The position numbers and the translations under genes were made by a program. Shown piece after piece: positions 46,891-58,804 of a stretch of DNA of 64,000 nt. Location: NCBI RefSeq assembly GCF_030272615.1, contig NC_081409.1, positions 26,793,406 to 26,857,405 of the forward strand, read 5' to 3'. The stretch's first letter is position 1. Each line of letters begins with the position of its first letter. The DNA is from Cryptomeria japonica (Eukaryota > Streptophyta > Pinopsida > Cupressales > Cupressaceae). Under the pieces are notes generated by a model. It saw only the letters and a program-made list of their open reading frames with translations. It had not been told where the DNA came from and ran no database searches.

Positions 46891-48484
46891 TCAGCTAGAA
46901 CCCTGTAACCGATTGGTTACAATCTGAAAAAGGTTTGCTAATACAAAATCCAGGCTCTCAGTGAACCTGTCAGTGTCCTTCAATGATGCCTCTATTCTTT
47001 GAATGGTACTAGTGAGGTGATGCATTTGCTCTTCCGGTGTCTTCAGTCCTTGAACAAGTGCCTCAGATATCTCTTTCCTTAAAGAGATGAGGTAATCCAA
47101 TTTGGGACTGAGTCTACATTTTAGATCTTTTGCCTTTCCTTTTATTCCTTCCTTTTCCTTCTCCAATTTCTCAAGTTTCTCCCCAAAACCTGCTATCTCC
47201 TGCTCTATAACTGATATTGGTTTGGAGGAACCAATGATGTTGTTAGCTATATCATTTATTTCTTTCTCCACTTCACTGATCTTCTTGTCTATATCCACTG
47301 TCAAAATATTAGTCTTGCATGTGTCTCTGTACAACTCCTTAAACTCCATTATTGTGTTGCTTAGTGTCGGTAGGAGGGTGTCAAAGTGTCCCATGCACTT
47401 CTTTATTGTCTCATCAAAGAATTTCTCTTTTTCTTTATGCATTTTCTCTCTAAATGTCTCCTCATTTATCCATTCAACTATCAATATGTTACTAGTGATA
47501 TACTTAGACAATGTGTCTAATTGACTTAAAGAAACTCTATTGTCCACATTGCACTTGGGTGCAATCAATTTTAGAATAGGAATGGTATCATCAATAGCCT
47601 TATATGTTAGTGCATTACACTCTGTGATTTTCTTAATTGAATCCAATAATACCTCTGTTACATTAGTTGGTCTAAATTCTGTCATGGAAGAACCAGATGA
47701 TTGTCCAACTACCTTAACAATCTGCTTTCTGCCGATGTGAGTAACCTCTTTGTTTGTATTGACCTCTGGTAGGTCAGTTTGTGTCTACATTTCTATCAGC
47801 AAAGGCTTAGGCTCCTCAGTTGTTGTTGGTGGCACTGTCTCTATATGAACCTGTGACTCAACCTTTTTCTCTTCCTGTTTCTCAATTTGTACCTTAGTGG
47901 GTTTCACTATGCTCTCTACTGTCGGTTTCTCTGATGATGTCTCAGTGGTATTCACTGTCGATTTCTCAGTATGCACCTCTGCATTGTCCACTGCCGGTAT
48001 CTCAACCGGTTTCTCTGTGTTATCAGTTTGTTGCTCTAACTCTTTAGGTTTTTCAATGTTTGCATTAATGGTATTGTCAGTATCCATTCCAGTAACCAGG
48101 GGATCAACTGATTGTTCAGTTTGCTCAAGTTGTGTCTCAACCCCAATCTCAATGTTATCAACTGTTGTTTCTTCATGTGTTCCTACCTCAATATTTTCAG
48201 TTAGTGGCTCAGTAGCCACATCTTTCTTCTCACCAATGGTTTCCTTATCAACCACAATATTGACCTCTTGTGTATCAATATTCATTACGTATAGAACTTT
48301 AGAATCAGGATTTGTATCCTCATGTGTAGTCTCCATATCCTCAGTTGTCGGTGTGTCAACAGTTTCAACCAGTGGAGTAATAGGAGGAGGTGGCAAATTG
48401 TCTGTTACTTTTATCTTTTTCCTTTTGATAGAGTTTGAAATTTTTGGGTCTATTAAGTTCTTCTTGCTTCTCTTTCTCCACAAA
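46891..48484 (-). pseudogene. Accessory ORF of element C, C-terminal half
   Basis: One frame from 48483 down to the stop at 46891, with a single internal TAG near 47789 between ...KPLLIEM and TQTDLPEV; element B has METQTDLPEV at the same place. The N-terminal part is acidic and Thr/Val/Glu-rich low complexity; the C-terminal 260 residues (NVTEVLLDSIKKITEC onward) align well with 7087-7884 of element B and look like a helical bundle. The 5' half is missing: the sequence ends abruptly at 48484 against an unrelated Copia fragment. Confidence 0.8.
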
Positions 48485-48640
48485 CAAGACCTGATATTAT
48501 GAATGCAGTATGTATTGTCTCAAGATTTCAGAGTAATCCTAAAGAAAATTATGAATCAACAGTAAAAAGGATTTTCCGATACCTACAAGGCACTACAAAT
48601 CTTGGCTTATGGTATCCTAGGAAAACCCTCATGAGGTTAA
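48485..48640 (+). pseudogene. Copia RNase H fragment
   Basis: Plus strand, open: TRPDIMNAVCIVSRFQSNP, then ESTVKRIFRYLQGTTNLGLW, the conserved block between RT and RNase H of Copia polyproteins. It lies head-to-head with element C and belongs to a different element. Confidence 0.85.
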
Positions 48641-48981
48641 AAACTCAACCTTAAAAAGCACTCACACATTTGATGCACTTTCTCATGAACAAAGATTACA
48701 ATACACTTGCAAAGTGTCACATCCTCGTGTACGACCCCATTGACTAGGCACTAGATGGGTGAAATATTAATAAAAATAAATTATTCAAGTAAAGGGTGAC
48801 TACGAGGAAAGGATAAGTCAAGTTACCCTCTGCAACATGGGTTAGTGCAGGATCAAGGGCGGCCAAAAAGTGGCGATGTGAAAAAAATAGCCTTCTTCAC
48901 TCGCCTAAAAACGCGAAAATCCGTGTTGACTTTTTGCTTGGCCTGGGTGTTAGTACACCTTGGCTTGGTAATTACCTATGC
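48641..48981. other. No gene seen
   Basis: Short stretch between the Copia fragment and the AT tract. It contains no ORF of note. The left end of the DNA-transposon-like unit could lie here, but I found no terminal inverted repeat. Confidence 0.4.
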
Positions 48982-49539
48982 AAATCGGATATCCGATTTT
49001 TATTTGTAATTTTAATTTTAAAAATATGTTATATGTTACGTATTATATAATACAATATTAATATTATATTATATAATACAATATTATATTATATAATATA
49101 ATATTATTAATATTATATTATATAATATGATATTTATATATCATATTATATAATATAATATTAATAATATTATATTATATAATATAATATTGTATTATAT
49201 AATATATAATATAATACAATATTATATTATATATTATATAATATTATATTATATTATATTATATATTATATAATATTGTATTATTATATAATATATAATA
49301 TAATATAATATAATATAATATAATACATATTATATAATATTGTATTATATTATATAATATAATATTATATTATATTATATTATATTATATATTATAATAT
49401 ATATAATATAATACAATACGTATTATATAATATAATAATATATTATATAATATATTATATTATTATATTATATAATATATTATTATATTATATATGTTAT
49501 TTAAAAATAATTTAAGTGTTGAAATCGGATATCCGATTT
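48982..49539. repeat. AT-only tract bracketed by identical 18-bp palindromes
   Basis: AAATCGGATATCCGATTT, a perfect palindrome, occurs at 48982-48999 and again at 49522-49539. Between them, from about 49010 to 49505, the sequence is almost exclusively A and T in ATATT/AATAT permutations, able to fold into many hairpins. Confidence 0.9.
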
Positions 49540-49570
49540 TTTGAGACTTTTATATTTCAACAGTGACAGT

Positions 49571-49596
49571 CCCGTGAGTCATTTTTAACTCACGGG
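49571..49596. other. Perfect 9-bp stem hairpin upstream of ORF1
   Basis: CCCGTGAGT, an 8-base loop and ACTCACGGG. It lies about 275 bp before the ATG of the gene at 49846, near its presumed transcription start; role unknown. Confidence 0.7.
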
Positions 49597-49845
49597 TCGC
49601 GCGAATTCGTCAAAATCCGATATTCGTTGTTTTGACAAAAAATTGCTAAAAAATAGATTTAGAGGTAAGAATTTTGTCGTTTTGAATCATTTTCATTCAT
49701 TTTTTGTATTTTTTGTGAATGTTTATTTGATTTTTCATTGAAAAAATGGTTTTTTTTCATGAAAACTAGGTTTTTTTTAAATCAAATACCTGATTGTTTA
49801 AATTTTTTAACTAAATTTAATTGTTTACATTCAATTAGGTTAAAA

Positions 49846-51769
49846 ATGGGGGATAACAATGAAAACACTGACCAACCACAACTGCAACAACCAAACCCTC
49901 ATTTGCCAAACCCCCCCTCAATTCAAGATTTGATTGCACAAAATTTGAATGAATTGAGGGGGATTGCAGAAGTATATCGTAGGATCCCTCGTCTAAACCC
50001 ATTGTTTGATCCTCTCACGTCGATCGTAAAAAGTATGGAAACCATGATTGAGGAGCACGATGCCGCCCTTTTGTGGCGAGATTCTATGAAGGAAAAATAT
50101 GCAAATGGCTTGTCGTATAAGGATATCAAGGATCTTGAGATATCCAAAGCCGAAATCGCCTCATTGTTTGTCAATCCCCGTACTGGTCAGCCCGTAGATC
50201 CCAAAAAAATAAAATTTTCTATCAAATGGTGCACAAATGATGGGATTGTGAAAAACTTTTGGGATCGTTGGTGGATGGTTTTCGACAAAACACCCAACAA
50301 CAATCTTGATATCCCCTTCTATTTCATAAAAAAATTGTATGCTGAGTTTGTTTTACACAAACATGTGAACTACTTTGACATCCAACCTTTCCAGGGTGTA
50401 GGTTTAGGTATGCCCCAAAATAGACCTGGGGTAGTCAGAGTAGTCCAGGGCCCATATGTCCCCCCTCCTCTAGTTGATCCCCCACCTGCAGTTTAGCATC
50501 CTGATATCATTTGTGAGGCGGCTTCAAGGACCATATCGGTTATTCACTCTTTGAGTAGCCTTTTGGTTTCTCAGGCTGCGTCAGTAGCTCAACCTACTCT
50601 TGATGGTAGTGGTGCATCCGGTGCCGGTGACACATCATCCTCGGCTCCACACATATGCATGCCCCATAGTTGTGTCATGTGTGGGCACGTATGCTTGGGT
50701 CTAGTTGGACAACCCGTTGATCCTGTTGTGGACAATGCAGATTACGAGGTGCATGAGATGCATGATGCACCAGAGGTTATTACACAAACTGGAGGATACC
50801 CTGAGGAGTCATCACATGCTAGAAGCGAGGAGGCACCGTCATCATACATTGATGATGTATTGGTAAGATTTGTGTTTTCACAATTCATGTTATATTTTAA
50901 TTAAATATTTATAAATTAGATAATTTAAGTACTAATTTTTATTTACATGGTCTATTTAACAGTTGATGACCGAGGATGAGTTGAGACAGATTCAGGAGGG
51001 CACCTTGTTGGCCATTTCGTTTGGCCTCGATAGCTTGACAGTACATTTATTATTGCACCTAGTCGTTTGTATTTTATTGTACATACATGCTCATCATTTA
51101 TATTTGGATTAATTAGATTATGTAGTAACTTGCATGTATATCTTATTTTACTCTTGTAGGAGACAAGCAGCACAAGTGCGGTGCAGTGTGATCTAGGATC
51201 TGGTAGTGCAATTGGAGACAAGGGAAAGGTAATTGAATGCAAATATGATTGAATGAATAGTTTAAATAACTTATTGTGATTATACATGTCTAGACATAGA
51301 TTGATAGTTTCATATACTTGTTGTGTATATATATAGAGAACTCTTGGCTTCACATCCTTGATGACTACACCCAGTATACCTGAAGAAGAAGAAGAGATGC
51401 CCCGAGTAGATGTGTGTTTATTTTATTATTTGATTAGTAGATATAATTTGTTATTATCAGTGACAATTATATGCTAACTTGTATCAATCTCATGTTTCTG
51501 AACATATGTAGGTTGTGTATCAAAATATTCAAAACATACCTCCTCTACCAAAGACATACATCAAGAGTCCTGCAAAGCTGAAGAGAAAATGTGGAGATGA
51601 GGTAAACATGAATAGTTCAATTAAATAGTTCATTTTTATGTTAACTTTTTGAATGTGAATTATATAATATAACTAATATTAATCGTGGTTTGTTTTTCTT
51701 GTGCAGGATCCTTCAGAGCCAAGCAGTGCGGCGAAGAGGATCAATTTTGATGATCCATCAGCAACTTAG
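49846..51769 (+). pseudogene. ORF1: six-coding-exon gene of unknown function, one in-frame stop
   Basis: Coding exons 49846-50862, 50963-51040, 51160-51228, 51337-51411, 51512-51601 and 51707-51769, all in phase 0 with GT-AG borders, give 462 codons plus stop, broken only by a TAG at 50494. A 5'-UTR intron (donor AG|GTAAG near 49667, acceptor TTAG about 49839) argues for the start MGDNNENTDQPQL at 49846, not the T-rich frame before it. The N-terminal half has a conserved-looking core (RRIPRLNPLFDPL, FSIKWCTNDGIVKNFWDRWW, FYFIKKLYAEFVLHKHVNYF); then a Pro-rich linker, a Cys/His stretch (HSCVMCGHVC) and a basic C-terminus (PAKLKRK, AAKRINF) like a bipartite nuclear signal. I do not recognise the family. 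It faces the transposase-like gene at 57772. Confidence 0.65.
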
Positions 51770-52209
51770 GATGTTATAGATAGTTTTGGGATGCTTACAT
51801 GTCTAGTTGGCATGTATATTTTGTATATGGACATACATTCACGTATTTAGACATACATTTTGGTTCAGTTGGTGTTTATGTCATATTTGTGTATGGACAT
51901 ACATTTGTAATCATTCGACATGTTTATATATACAGAAGTTGATATTCGATCATATAAATTGTTGCTCATCTGTGTGTGGTGTTATCATGGAAATCTTTAA
52001 TCTTCATTCCAATAATTAACAATGGTTAATAATGGCTATTTAATGAACAATACAATTCATTTCATTTCATCGTAAGTGTTGTTTTTATAATGAACAATAT
52101 AATTCATTTAATGAACAATACAATACAATTTATTTAATGAACAATACAATTCATTTAATCAACAATACAATACAATTCATTCAATGAACAATATAATTCA
52201 TTTAATGAA
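51770..52209. repeat. 3' flank of ORF1 with short repeats
   Basis: TGGACATACATT recurs several times at 51825-51915. From about 52035 to 52208 a unit of about 25 bp, AATGAACAATACAATTCATT, is repeated about seven times; it is itself partly palindromic (AATGAA...TTCATT). Confidence 0.7.
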
Positions 52210-54779
52210 TAATACCCTACGCATGCTCCTATTTTGCCCCCCCACTCGATCGAACGCTCGGGGTCATACCCTACCGGCGTCGTCCCTTGAGCGCCCTAAG
52301 TGCTCAAAATTGTCAAACTTTGACGGGCCCTAACTCGGAATCTGTGGCACCTGTGAATGATCCGTTTGAACCTATGGGGCCACGAGAGGGGTCCCTACAA
52401 AATCCTATCTCGGTATTTCAAGTTGCCCTGTGGTTTTATTAGGGCAATAATTTTTTGGTTGGCGAAAAAATCGTCAGTCTCACTCAATGGAATGTTGTCA
52501 CATGGTCGATTTCTCGTTCAGCTCGTCACGATGATGAACCGTCAGCTCTGACATGTCCAGTTAGGCATTATTACCCTACACATGCTCCTATTTTTCCCCC
52601 CCACTCGATCGAACGCTCGGGGTCATACCCTATCGGCGTCGTCCCTTGAGCGCCCTAAGTGCTCAAAATTGTCAAACTTTGACGGGCCCTAACTCAAAAT
52701 CCGTGGCACCTGTGAATGATCTGTTTGAACCTACGGGGCCATGAGAGAGGTCCCTACAAAAGCCTATCTCGATTTTTCAAGTTTCCCTATGGTTTTATTA
52801 GGGCAGCAATTTTTCAGTTGGCAAAAAAATCGTCAGTCTCACTCAATGGAATGTTGTCGCGTGGCCAATTTCTCGTTCAACTCGTCGCGATGACGAAGCG
52901 TCAGCTCCGACATGTCTAATTAGGCATTATTACCCTACACATGCTCCTGTTTTGCCCCCCCCACTCGATCGAACGCTCGAGGTCATACCCTACCGGCGTT
53001 GTCCCTTGAGCGCCCTAAGTGCTCAAAATTGTCAAACTTTGACGGGCCCTAACTCGGAATCCGTGGCACCTGTGAATGATTTGTTTGAACCTACGGGGCC
53101 ATGAGAGAGGTCCCTACAAAAGCCTATCTCGGTTTTTCAAGTTGCCCTACAGTTTTATTAGGGCAGCAATTTTTCGGTTGGCAAAAAAATCATCAGTCTC
53201 ACTCAATGGAATGTTGTCGCGTGGTCGATTTCTCGTTCAGCTCGTCGCGATGACGAACCATCGGCTCCGACATGTCCAGTTAGGCATTATTACCATACGC
53301 ATGCTCTTGTTTTGCCCCCTCACTCGATCGAACGCTCGGGGTCATACCCTACCAGCGTCGTCCCTTGAGTGCCCTAAGTGCTCAAAATTGTCAAACTTTG
53401 ATGGGCCCTAACTCGAAATCTGTGGCACCTGTGAACGATCTGTTTGAACCTACGGGGCCATGAGATAGGTCCCTACAAAAGCCTATCTCGGTTTTTCAAT
53501 TTGCCCTACAGTTTTATTAGGGCAGTAATTTTTCGGTTGGCGAAAAAATCGTCAATCTCACTCAATGGAATGTTGTCGCGTGGCCGATTTCTCGTTCTGC
53601 TCATCGCGATGACGAACCATCAGCTCTGACATGTCCAGTTAGGCATTATTACCCTACGCATGCTCTTGTTTTTCCCCCCCACTCGATCGAACGCTCGGGG
53701 TCATACCCTACCGGCGTCGTCCCTTGAGCGCCCTAAGTGCTCAAAATTGTCAAACTTTGACGGGCCCTAACTCAGAATCCGTGGCACCTGCGAATGATCT
53801 GCTTGAACCTACGATGCCACAAGAGAGGTACCTACAAAAGCCTATCTCAGTTTTTCAAGTTGCCCTATGGTTTTATTAGGGCAACAATTTTTCGGTTGGC
53901 AAAAAAATCGTCAGTCTCACTCAATGGAATGTTGTCGCGTGGCTGATTTCTCATTCTGCTCATCATGATGATGAACCGTCAGCTCTGACATGTCCAGTTA
54001 GGCATTATTACCCTACGCATGCTCCTGTTTTGCCCCCCCACTCGACCGAACGCTCGGTCATACCCTACTGGTGTCATCCCTTGAGCGCCCTAAGTGCTCA
54101 AAATTGTCAAACTTTGACGGGCCCTAACTCAAAATTCGTGGCCCGTGCGAATGATCCGTTTGAACCTACGGGGCCACGAGAGAGGTCCGTACAAAATTCT
54201 ATCTCAATTTTTCAAGTTGCCCTATGGTTTTATTAGGGCAGCAATTTTTCAGTTGGCAAAAAAATCGTCAATCTCACTCAATGGAATGTTGTCGCGTGGT
54301 CGATTTCTCGTTCAGCTCGTCGCGATGACGAACTGTCAGCTCTGACATGTCCAGTTAGGTATTATTACCCTACGTATGCTCCTATTTTTCCCCCACACTC
54401 GATCGAACGCCCTACCGGTGTCGTCCCTTGAGCGCCCTAAGTGCTCAAAATTGTCAAACTTTGACAGGCCCTAACTCAAAATCTGTGGTACCTGTAAATG
54501 ATCTGTTTGAACCTACGGGGCCACGAGAGAGGTCCCTACAAAAGCCTATCTCAGTTTTTCAAGCTACCCTACGGTTTTATTAGGGCAGCAATTTTTTGGT
54601 TGGCAAAAAAATCGCCAGTCTCACTCAATGGAATGTTGTCGCGTGGCCGATTTCTCGTTCTGCTCGTCGCGATGACAAACTGTCGGCTCCGACATGTCCA
54701 GTTAGGCATTATTACCCTACGCATGCTCCTGTTTTTCCCCCCCACTCAATCAAACACTCGGGGTCATACCCTACGCATG
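52210..54779. repeat. ~359-bp CpG-rich tandem array, seven copies plus a partial
   Basis: The anchor GTGGCAC (or variant) is at 52344, 52703, 53063, 53422, 53781, 54138 and 54485, that is, spacings of 359, 360, 359, 359, 357 and 347 bp. Copies are very alike by eye. Each contains ACTCGATCGAACGCTCGGGG, TTTGACGGGCCCTAACTC and GTTCAGCTCGTCGCGATGA, and so is much richer in CpG than the surroundings. The repeated short ORFs in the array are a by-product of the unit. A partial unit ends at 54779. Confidence 0.93.
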
Positions 54780-55390
54780 TGACATCCATGAGAGAAAAGC
54801 TTCATTTTATCTCAATACAGTTGTACCTATTTCATTATTAGAAAAAATAAATATACAAAGATCTGTTATTAGTATCCTCTATATTATGGATTTGAATTGA
54901 TGTTCTCAATTAGTTATTATTTGTTCAGCTTTTCTTCATAAGGCACATCCATGTGGTGGTTATCATATCAGGACAACCATCCATGACTTTCAAAGTAATT
55001 CATATTTATTCCTACACCTCACACTCACAAGATTAATAATGAAATGACATTTATGATTCATCAAATGCTGACAAAGTATAATCAAATTTCAACTTCAAGA
55101 TGTATACAACATATCATATTCAACTTCAAGATGCATACAACTTATCATATTCAAGCTCAAGCCAACCACCACTTGGATATTATTATATGTTGATTAAAGT
55201 AAAATACATGTTATAAAACCATATACTCTTACAAAAAAGCCATCATAGACCATCTATGTCGATTAAAGTACAATTCATTTGTAACAGGGGCACACTCACA
55301 ATCTGAAGTTGCAAAGCCCTGTGGGAAGCATCAAATTAGAAATTTACTAATCTAACTCACACTACTGTCAAAAGCATCAAAGATGCTACT
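54780..55390. other. No gene seen
   Basis: AT-rich sequence between the tandem array and the 3' end of the minus-strand gene. A short local duplication (ATTCAACTTCAAGATG...ACAACWTATCAT) lies at about 55090-55150. Confidence 0.4.
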
Positions 55391-57772
55391 GCTAGAGAAC
55401 ACCATGCTCCATTGTGGAGAGAATATTAGGTGCATCTGATGTCAGCGTCTGAAAATGAAACAATGTTATTCAATTGCCAAAATCTAACTGACTTTATTTT
55501 ATAAACCATTAATGAATAAAAATAGACAAGGTTACTTGAGTGAAAGTTCGATGACCACCTTGACTAGTAGGTGTTGATGTTGAAGGCCCAACATTAACAA
55601 ATGTCAAATGTCAAATGTTTGATTCAACAGACCACCTTGACCATCAATGTCAAATGTTTGATTCAATAGATCATCTGTCATGACAATTTGATCCACTGCA
55701 GATGTGTCTTGGCCACATGCATTTGAATCATCTTCATGATAATAAACACAACAAGACCCACAATTTAATCTCATTAATGCACAAAGGAATATGTACCATC
55801 ACCAAGAGAGGGTCTTGTCAATGACGAATGATCTAGCATGAACCTGTATTTTTAAGAATTGTTAGTCTACACATAAAATGCATGGATGAACATAAAGGAT
55901 TTATGACAATCACTTCAACTGAAATGCATGATAATAAATGAAAAGGTGGGATTATATACCATAAAAATATGTCCCTTCGAATTATATCAATAAAACCCAC
56001 TATGTTGACGCAAAAATCGTAATGTGATACTGTTGTATATCATCAAAAAAGACCTTCATGAGCATAAAGGTTATGTGATAATTATATCATAAAAAATTAT
56101 CAAATAGTGTTGTCTAATAGCAAAAATTGTAAAGCTCATCAAATGCATGATAATAAGTCATGTTGCAAAAATACGTCCCTTCCAATTATATCGAGTGTAC
56201 TCGCTATGTGCATGCAAAAACCGTGTTGCCAAAAAAAAATGTTCCTCAATAGACCTACATTTTGAACACATCCTTAATATACACGTAACAAACTTGAACA
56301 TTAAGGTTTAATGATCATTGTTTGAAATGAAATGCATGATAAAAAAATAAGGCACCATTAAAGACCTACTACTCAAGTGTGCCTGAAGGGTCATCTCTTT
56401 GTTTAAGAGTATCCAGTATTGCTTCATGATCAGCAATAGTCATTGTCCATAGCTCTTTGGTCTTCAATTTTACTTGATGCTTCAACAACTTGACATTTGT
56501 AGCTATAATAAGGTGTGAATACATTATAATGGTTTTGTGTCTCTCATAGTCTTTAAATGCAGGTATGCCATTCTTTCTAATCATGTATGTTCGCAGCCAA
56601 GTTCCCACAACAACAACTGAACCTGTAGGATATGTGAACCCATCATCATCTGTCACTGGTTGTGTTAGCTTTTGTTTTCCCTATACACATCGTGCCAACC
56701 AATATTCTGATCTCTCTTCATTCCCTTGCGGTGCAACAACTGCAAAAACATGTCATGGTTGTACAAGATCTGATAGATGATCATATACTCAAGTGAACTT
56801 TCCATGTCATCGTTTGACAAGGATATTGTTTGAGATAAAGGAGTTAGATAGTGGGGAACCCACGTATCAACCCACTCACTTGACTCGCACTGATCCCAAT
56901 CACACCGAACACAACTCCGACAAAAACAAGCCAACACTCGTGTCCAAATGGTCCATGTACTTGCATCTGAGCTGAGAAATGAATGCATCTTTGAAGAATC
57001 TTTAATTGTTTGACAATCCAATCTATCTCCCATTGTTCCCTCCTCAACCAACCAAAAGAATCTGCTCACTACTGAATCAAGAGTACCTCCATGTGACAAT
57101 GTTGAACTACACCAATCAACAATAGAACGTGCATCAAAGAAATTTACACTTGAAATCCTCAACTGCTTCTTAACTAGAGCTCTCTTCAAACATGCACCTG
57201 CTCCATCATGCTCTCCCTTCCCATGCCTCGCCTCAAAAAAACACCAACTATGAGGTATACGCCTCTCCACATGCATTCTACTCAACCAATAAAACATACA
57301 GGCATTCTTGAATTGACCCGTACAGTTATCTGACCATATTATATGTCGGTCAATTGCAATATCTTTCTCATGTAAGAACTCAAAAAAATTCTCAAAAGAA
57401 TGTTGCACATACTCGGAGGAGTGTGATCTATCATCACTCATATAAAAATGACACTCCTTGATTATCTTCCTGTCCTCTTCTGTACTATCAGGAGCATGTC
57501 TATATGTAATGTGAACAAAAATAGCAATCTGGACTGAATTGTAGTACTGAGACTGTACCTCATTCTATGGTTGCAATGTATAGTTCTCTGCAAAATCAAC
57601 CACCGATACAATAGTGCCAATTGGGAAAGAGTTCTTACACATCCTGAACTATTGATCCAACCACTAAGACCTATGGGTGTGCCTTGCATACTTGTAGAAA
57701 AGATTTTCCTTAAAATCCAAAATAAAATCAGCAATACTCACTTCTCTTGAGACTAATTCGCATCTAGAACCT
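55391..57772 (-). pseudogene. DDE-transposase-like gene, interrupted at its 5' side
   Basis: From 57772 a frame runs to 56665 with three TAG stops (57666-57664, 57651-57649, 57567-57565), each where the motif suggests a Gln codon. The core reads IIWSDNCTGQFKNACMFYWL, then WCFFEARHGKGEHDGAGACL and KRAL: an Asp-Asn-Cys-x-Gly-Gln box and a His-Gly-Lys-Gly-x-x-Asp-Gly box, as in DDE-superfamily transposase-like proteins of eukaryotes. A frameshift near 56660 leads to 56656-56369 (FTYPTGSVVVVGTWLRTYMI). Likely further exons lie at about 55842-55796, 55735-55545 (acidic, with a duplicated LLNQTFDI) and 55450-55391. An LTR starting at 57773 cuts off the 5' part. Exact family not recognised. Confidence 0.55.
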
Positions 57773-58699
57773 TGTTGACGTGTATTTTGTACACAATCAT
57801 ACACAGAATAAAATACCCAAGGGTACCTTATCCTCTCTTGAATAAAATCTCTAACTGCTAAGGATATCGCAAGAAGGATCAGTTAGGGTGACTTCAATGT
57901 TCTTTTAAGTAGGGTCTCTACGTGTGGATAAGCACCAGTGGTCGTTGTGATTGCTGTGTCATCAAGGGGCCTTACGTTTCCGAAGTAGAATTTCCTAAAC
58001 TAAACGAATTCTCAAAAAGATCAAAAGAGTAGGGCTTGCAAGAGATCTAGTCTAATCTAACCCTAAGAATGACTCAATGTGGACGAGACTTGGCAAGATT
58101 CTACCAACTTCAATATTGCCATAAAATAACAACTCAATTGAAATTGATGCGATCTTCTAAGGTAACAAATGATTTTCAATTCACCAAGGATCATAGACAC
58201 TACCACAAAGGCACATATCCAAGATACAACAATGATTGAAGGTTTAAGTGATTCAAGTTTATCCAGTTGACCACGCAAGGCGTTCCTACAATCAGCAAGA
58301 AGCTAGTGGTTTGGAATATGAATCTCACCAAAGATCAAGCCCAACACTTAGTCCTTCAAACTTAAATACTACTTTGACTGAGAATGATTCAAGAAAGTAA
58401 ACAACCATGAAGATAACCATAAGAATTGCAATAAAACACCATAACTTCAATATTTTATTGATCTCAAAGCCATCATGAACAACAATTGTTTGAAATTCCC
58501 TCTTCAAAGCTCAATCTTGCTACAAAATACTTGCTTCTATCAAATTACTAATCTCTAATCACTAATGTTGATCTCTCATCCTAAAATGAAAAGGAATGAG
58601 GGTATATATAGCATCCTCAATTACAATGAACGGTCCAGATCAAAAAGAAGATCAATGGCCAAGATTATGACACCTAAACCCTAATTAGGGTTTATTACA
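57773..58699 (-). repeat. 3' LTR of element D
   Basis: 927 bp; on the minus strand TGTAATAAACCC to CACGTCAACA, preceded by the purine tract AAAAAGGGGGCTATT (58700-58714) and containing a TATA box (CTATATATACCC, near 58605). It joins the transposase-like frame abruptly at 57772. The presumed 5' LTR lies beyond 64000. Its sequence is unrelated to the Copia LTRs of this window and is probably Ty3/gypsy, but no pol is in view. Confidence 0.75.
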
Positions 58700-58804
58700 A
58701 ATAGCCCCCTTTTTACTGAACAATATTAAATGCATAGCCAAATATTAAATTTGGCACGAAAATCTAGGAGACATAGACCAATGATAATTAAGGTGCCACA
58801 TCAT
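58700..58804 (-). other. Polypurine tract and 3' non-coding region of element D
   Basis: On the minus strand, AAAAAGGGGGCTATT immediately precedes the LTR start TGTAATAAAC. The stop of the accessory ORF (58805) is only about 90 bp upstream. Confidence 0.75.

Noticed and set aside
49738-49845. Upstream start (MKKWFFFMKTRFF) for ORF1 suggesting a signal peptide
   Set aside because: The stretch is T-rich, ends in a splice acceptor (TCAATTAG) and precedes a better start at 49846; most likely a 5'-UTR intron.
52357-54782. Repeated short ORFs of about 60 residues (GHERGPYKSLSRFF type)
   Set aside because: They recur once per 359-bp unit with varying frames and ends; products of the tandem repeat, with no codon-level conservation that I can see.
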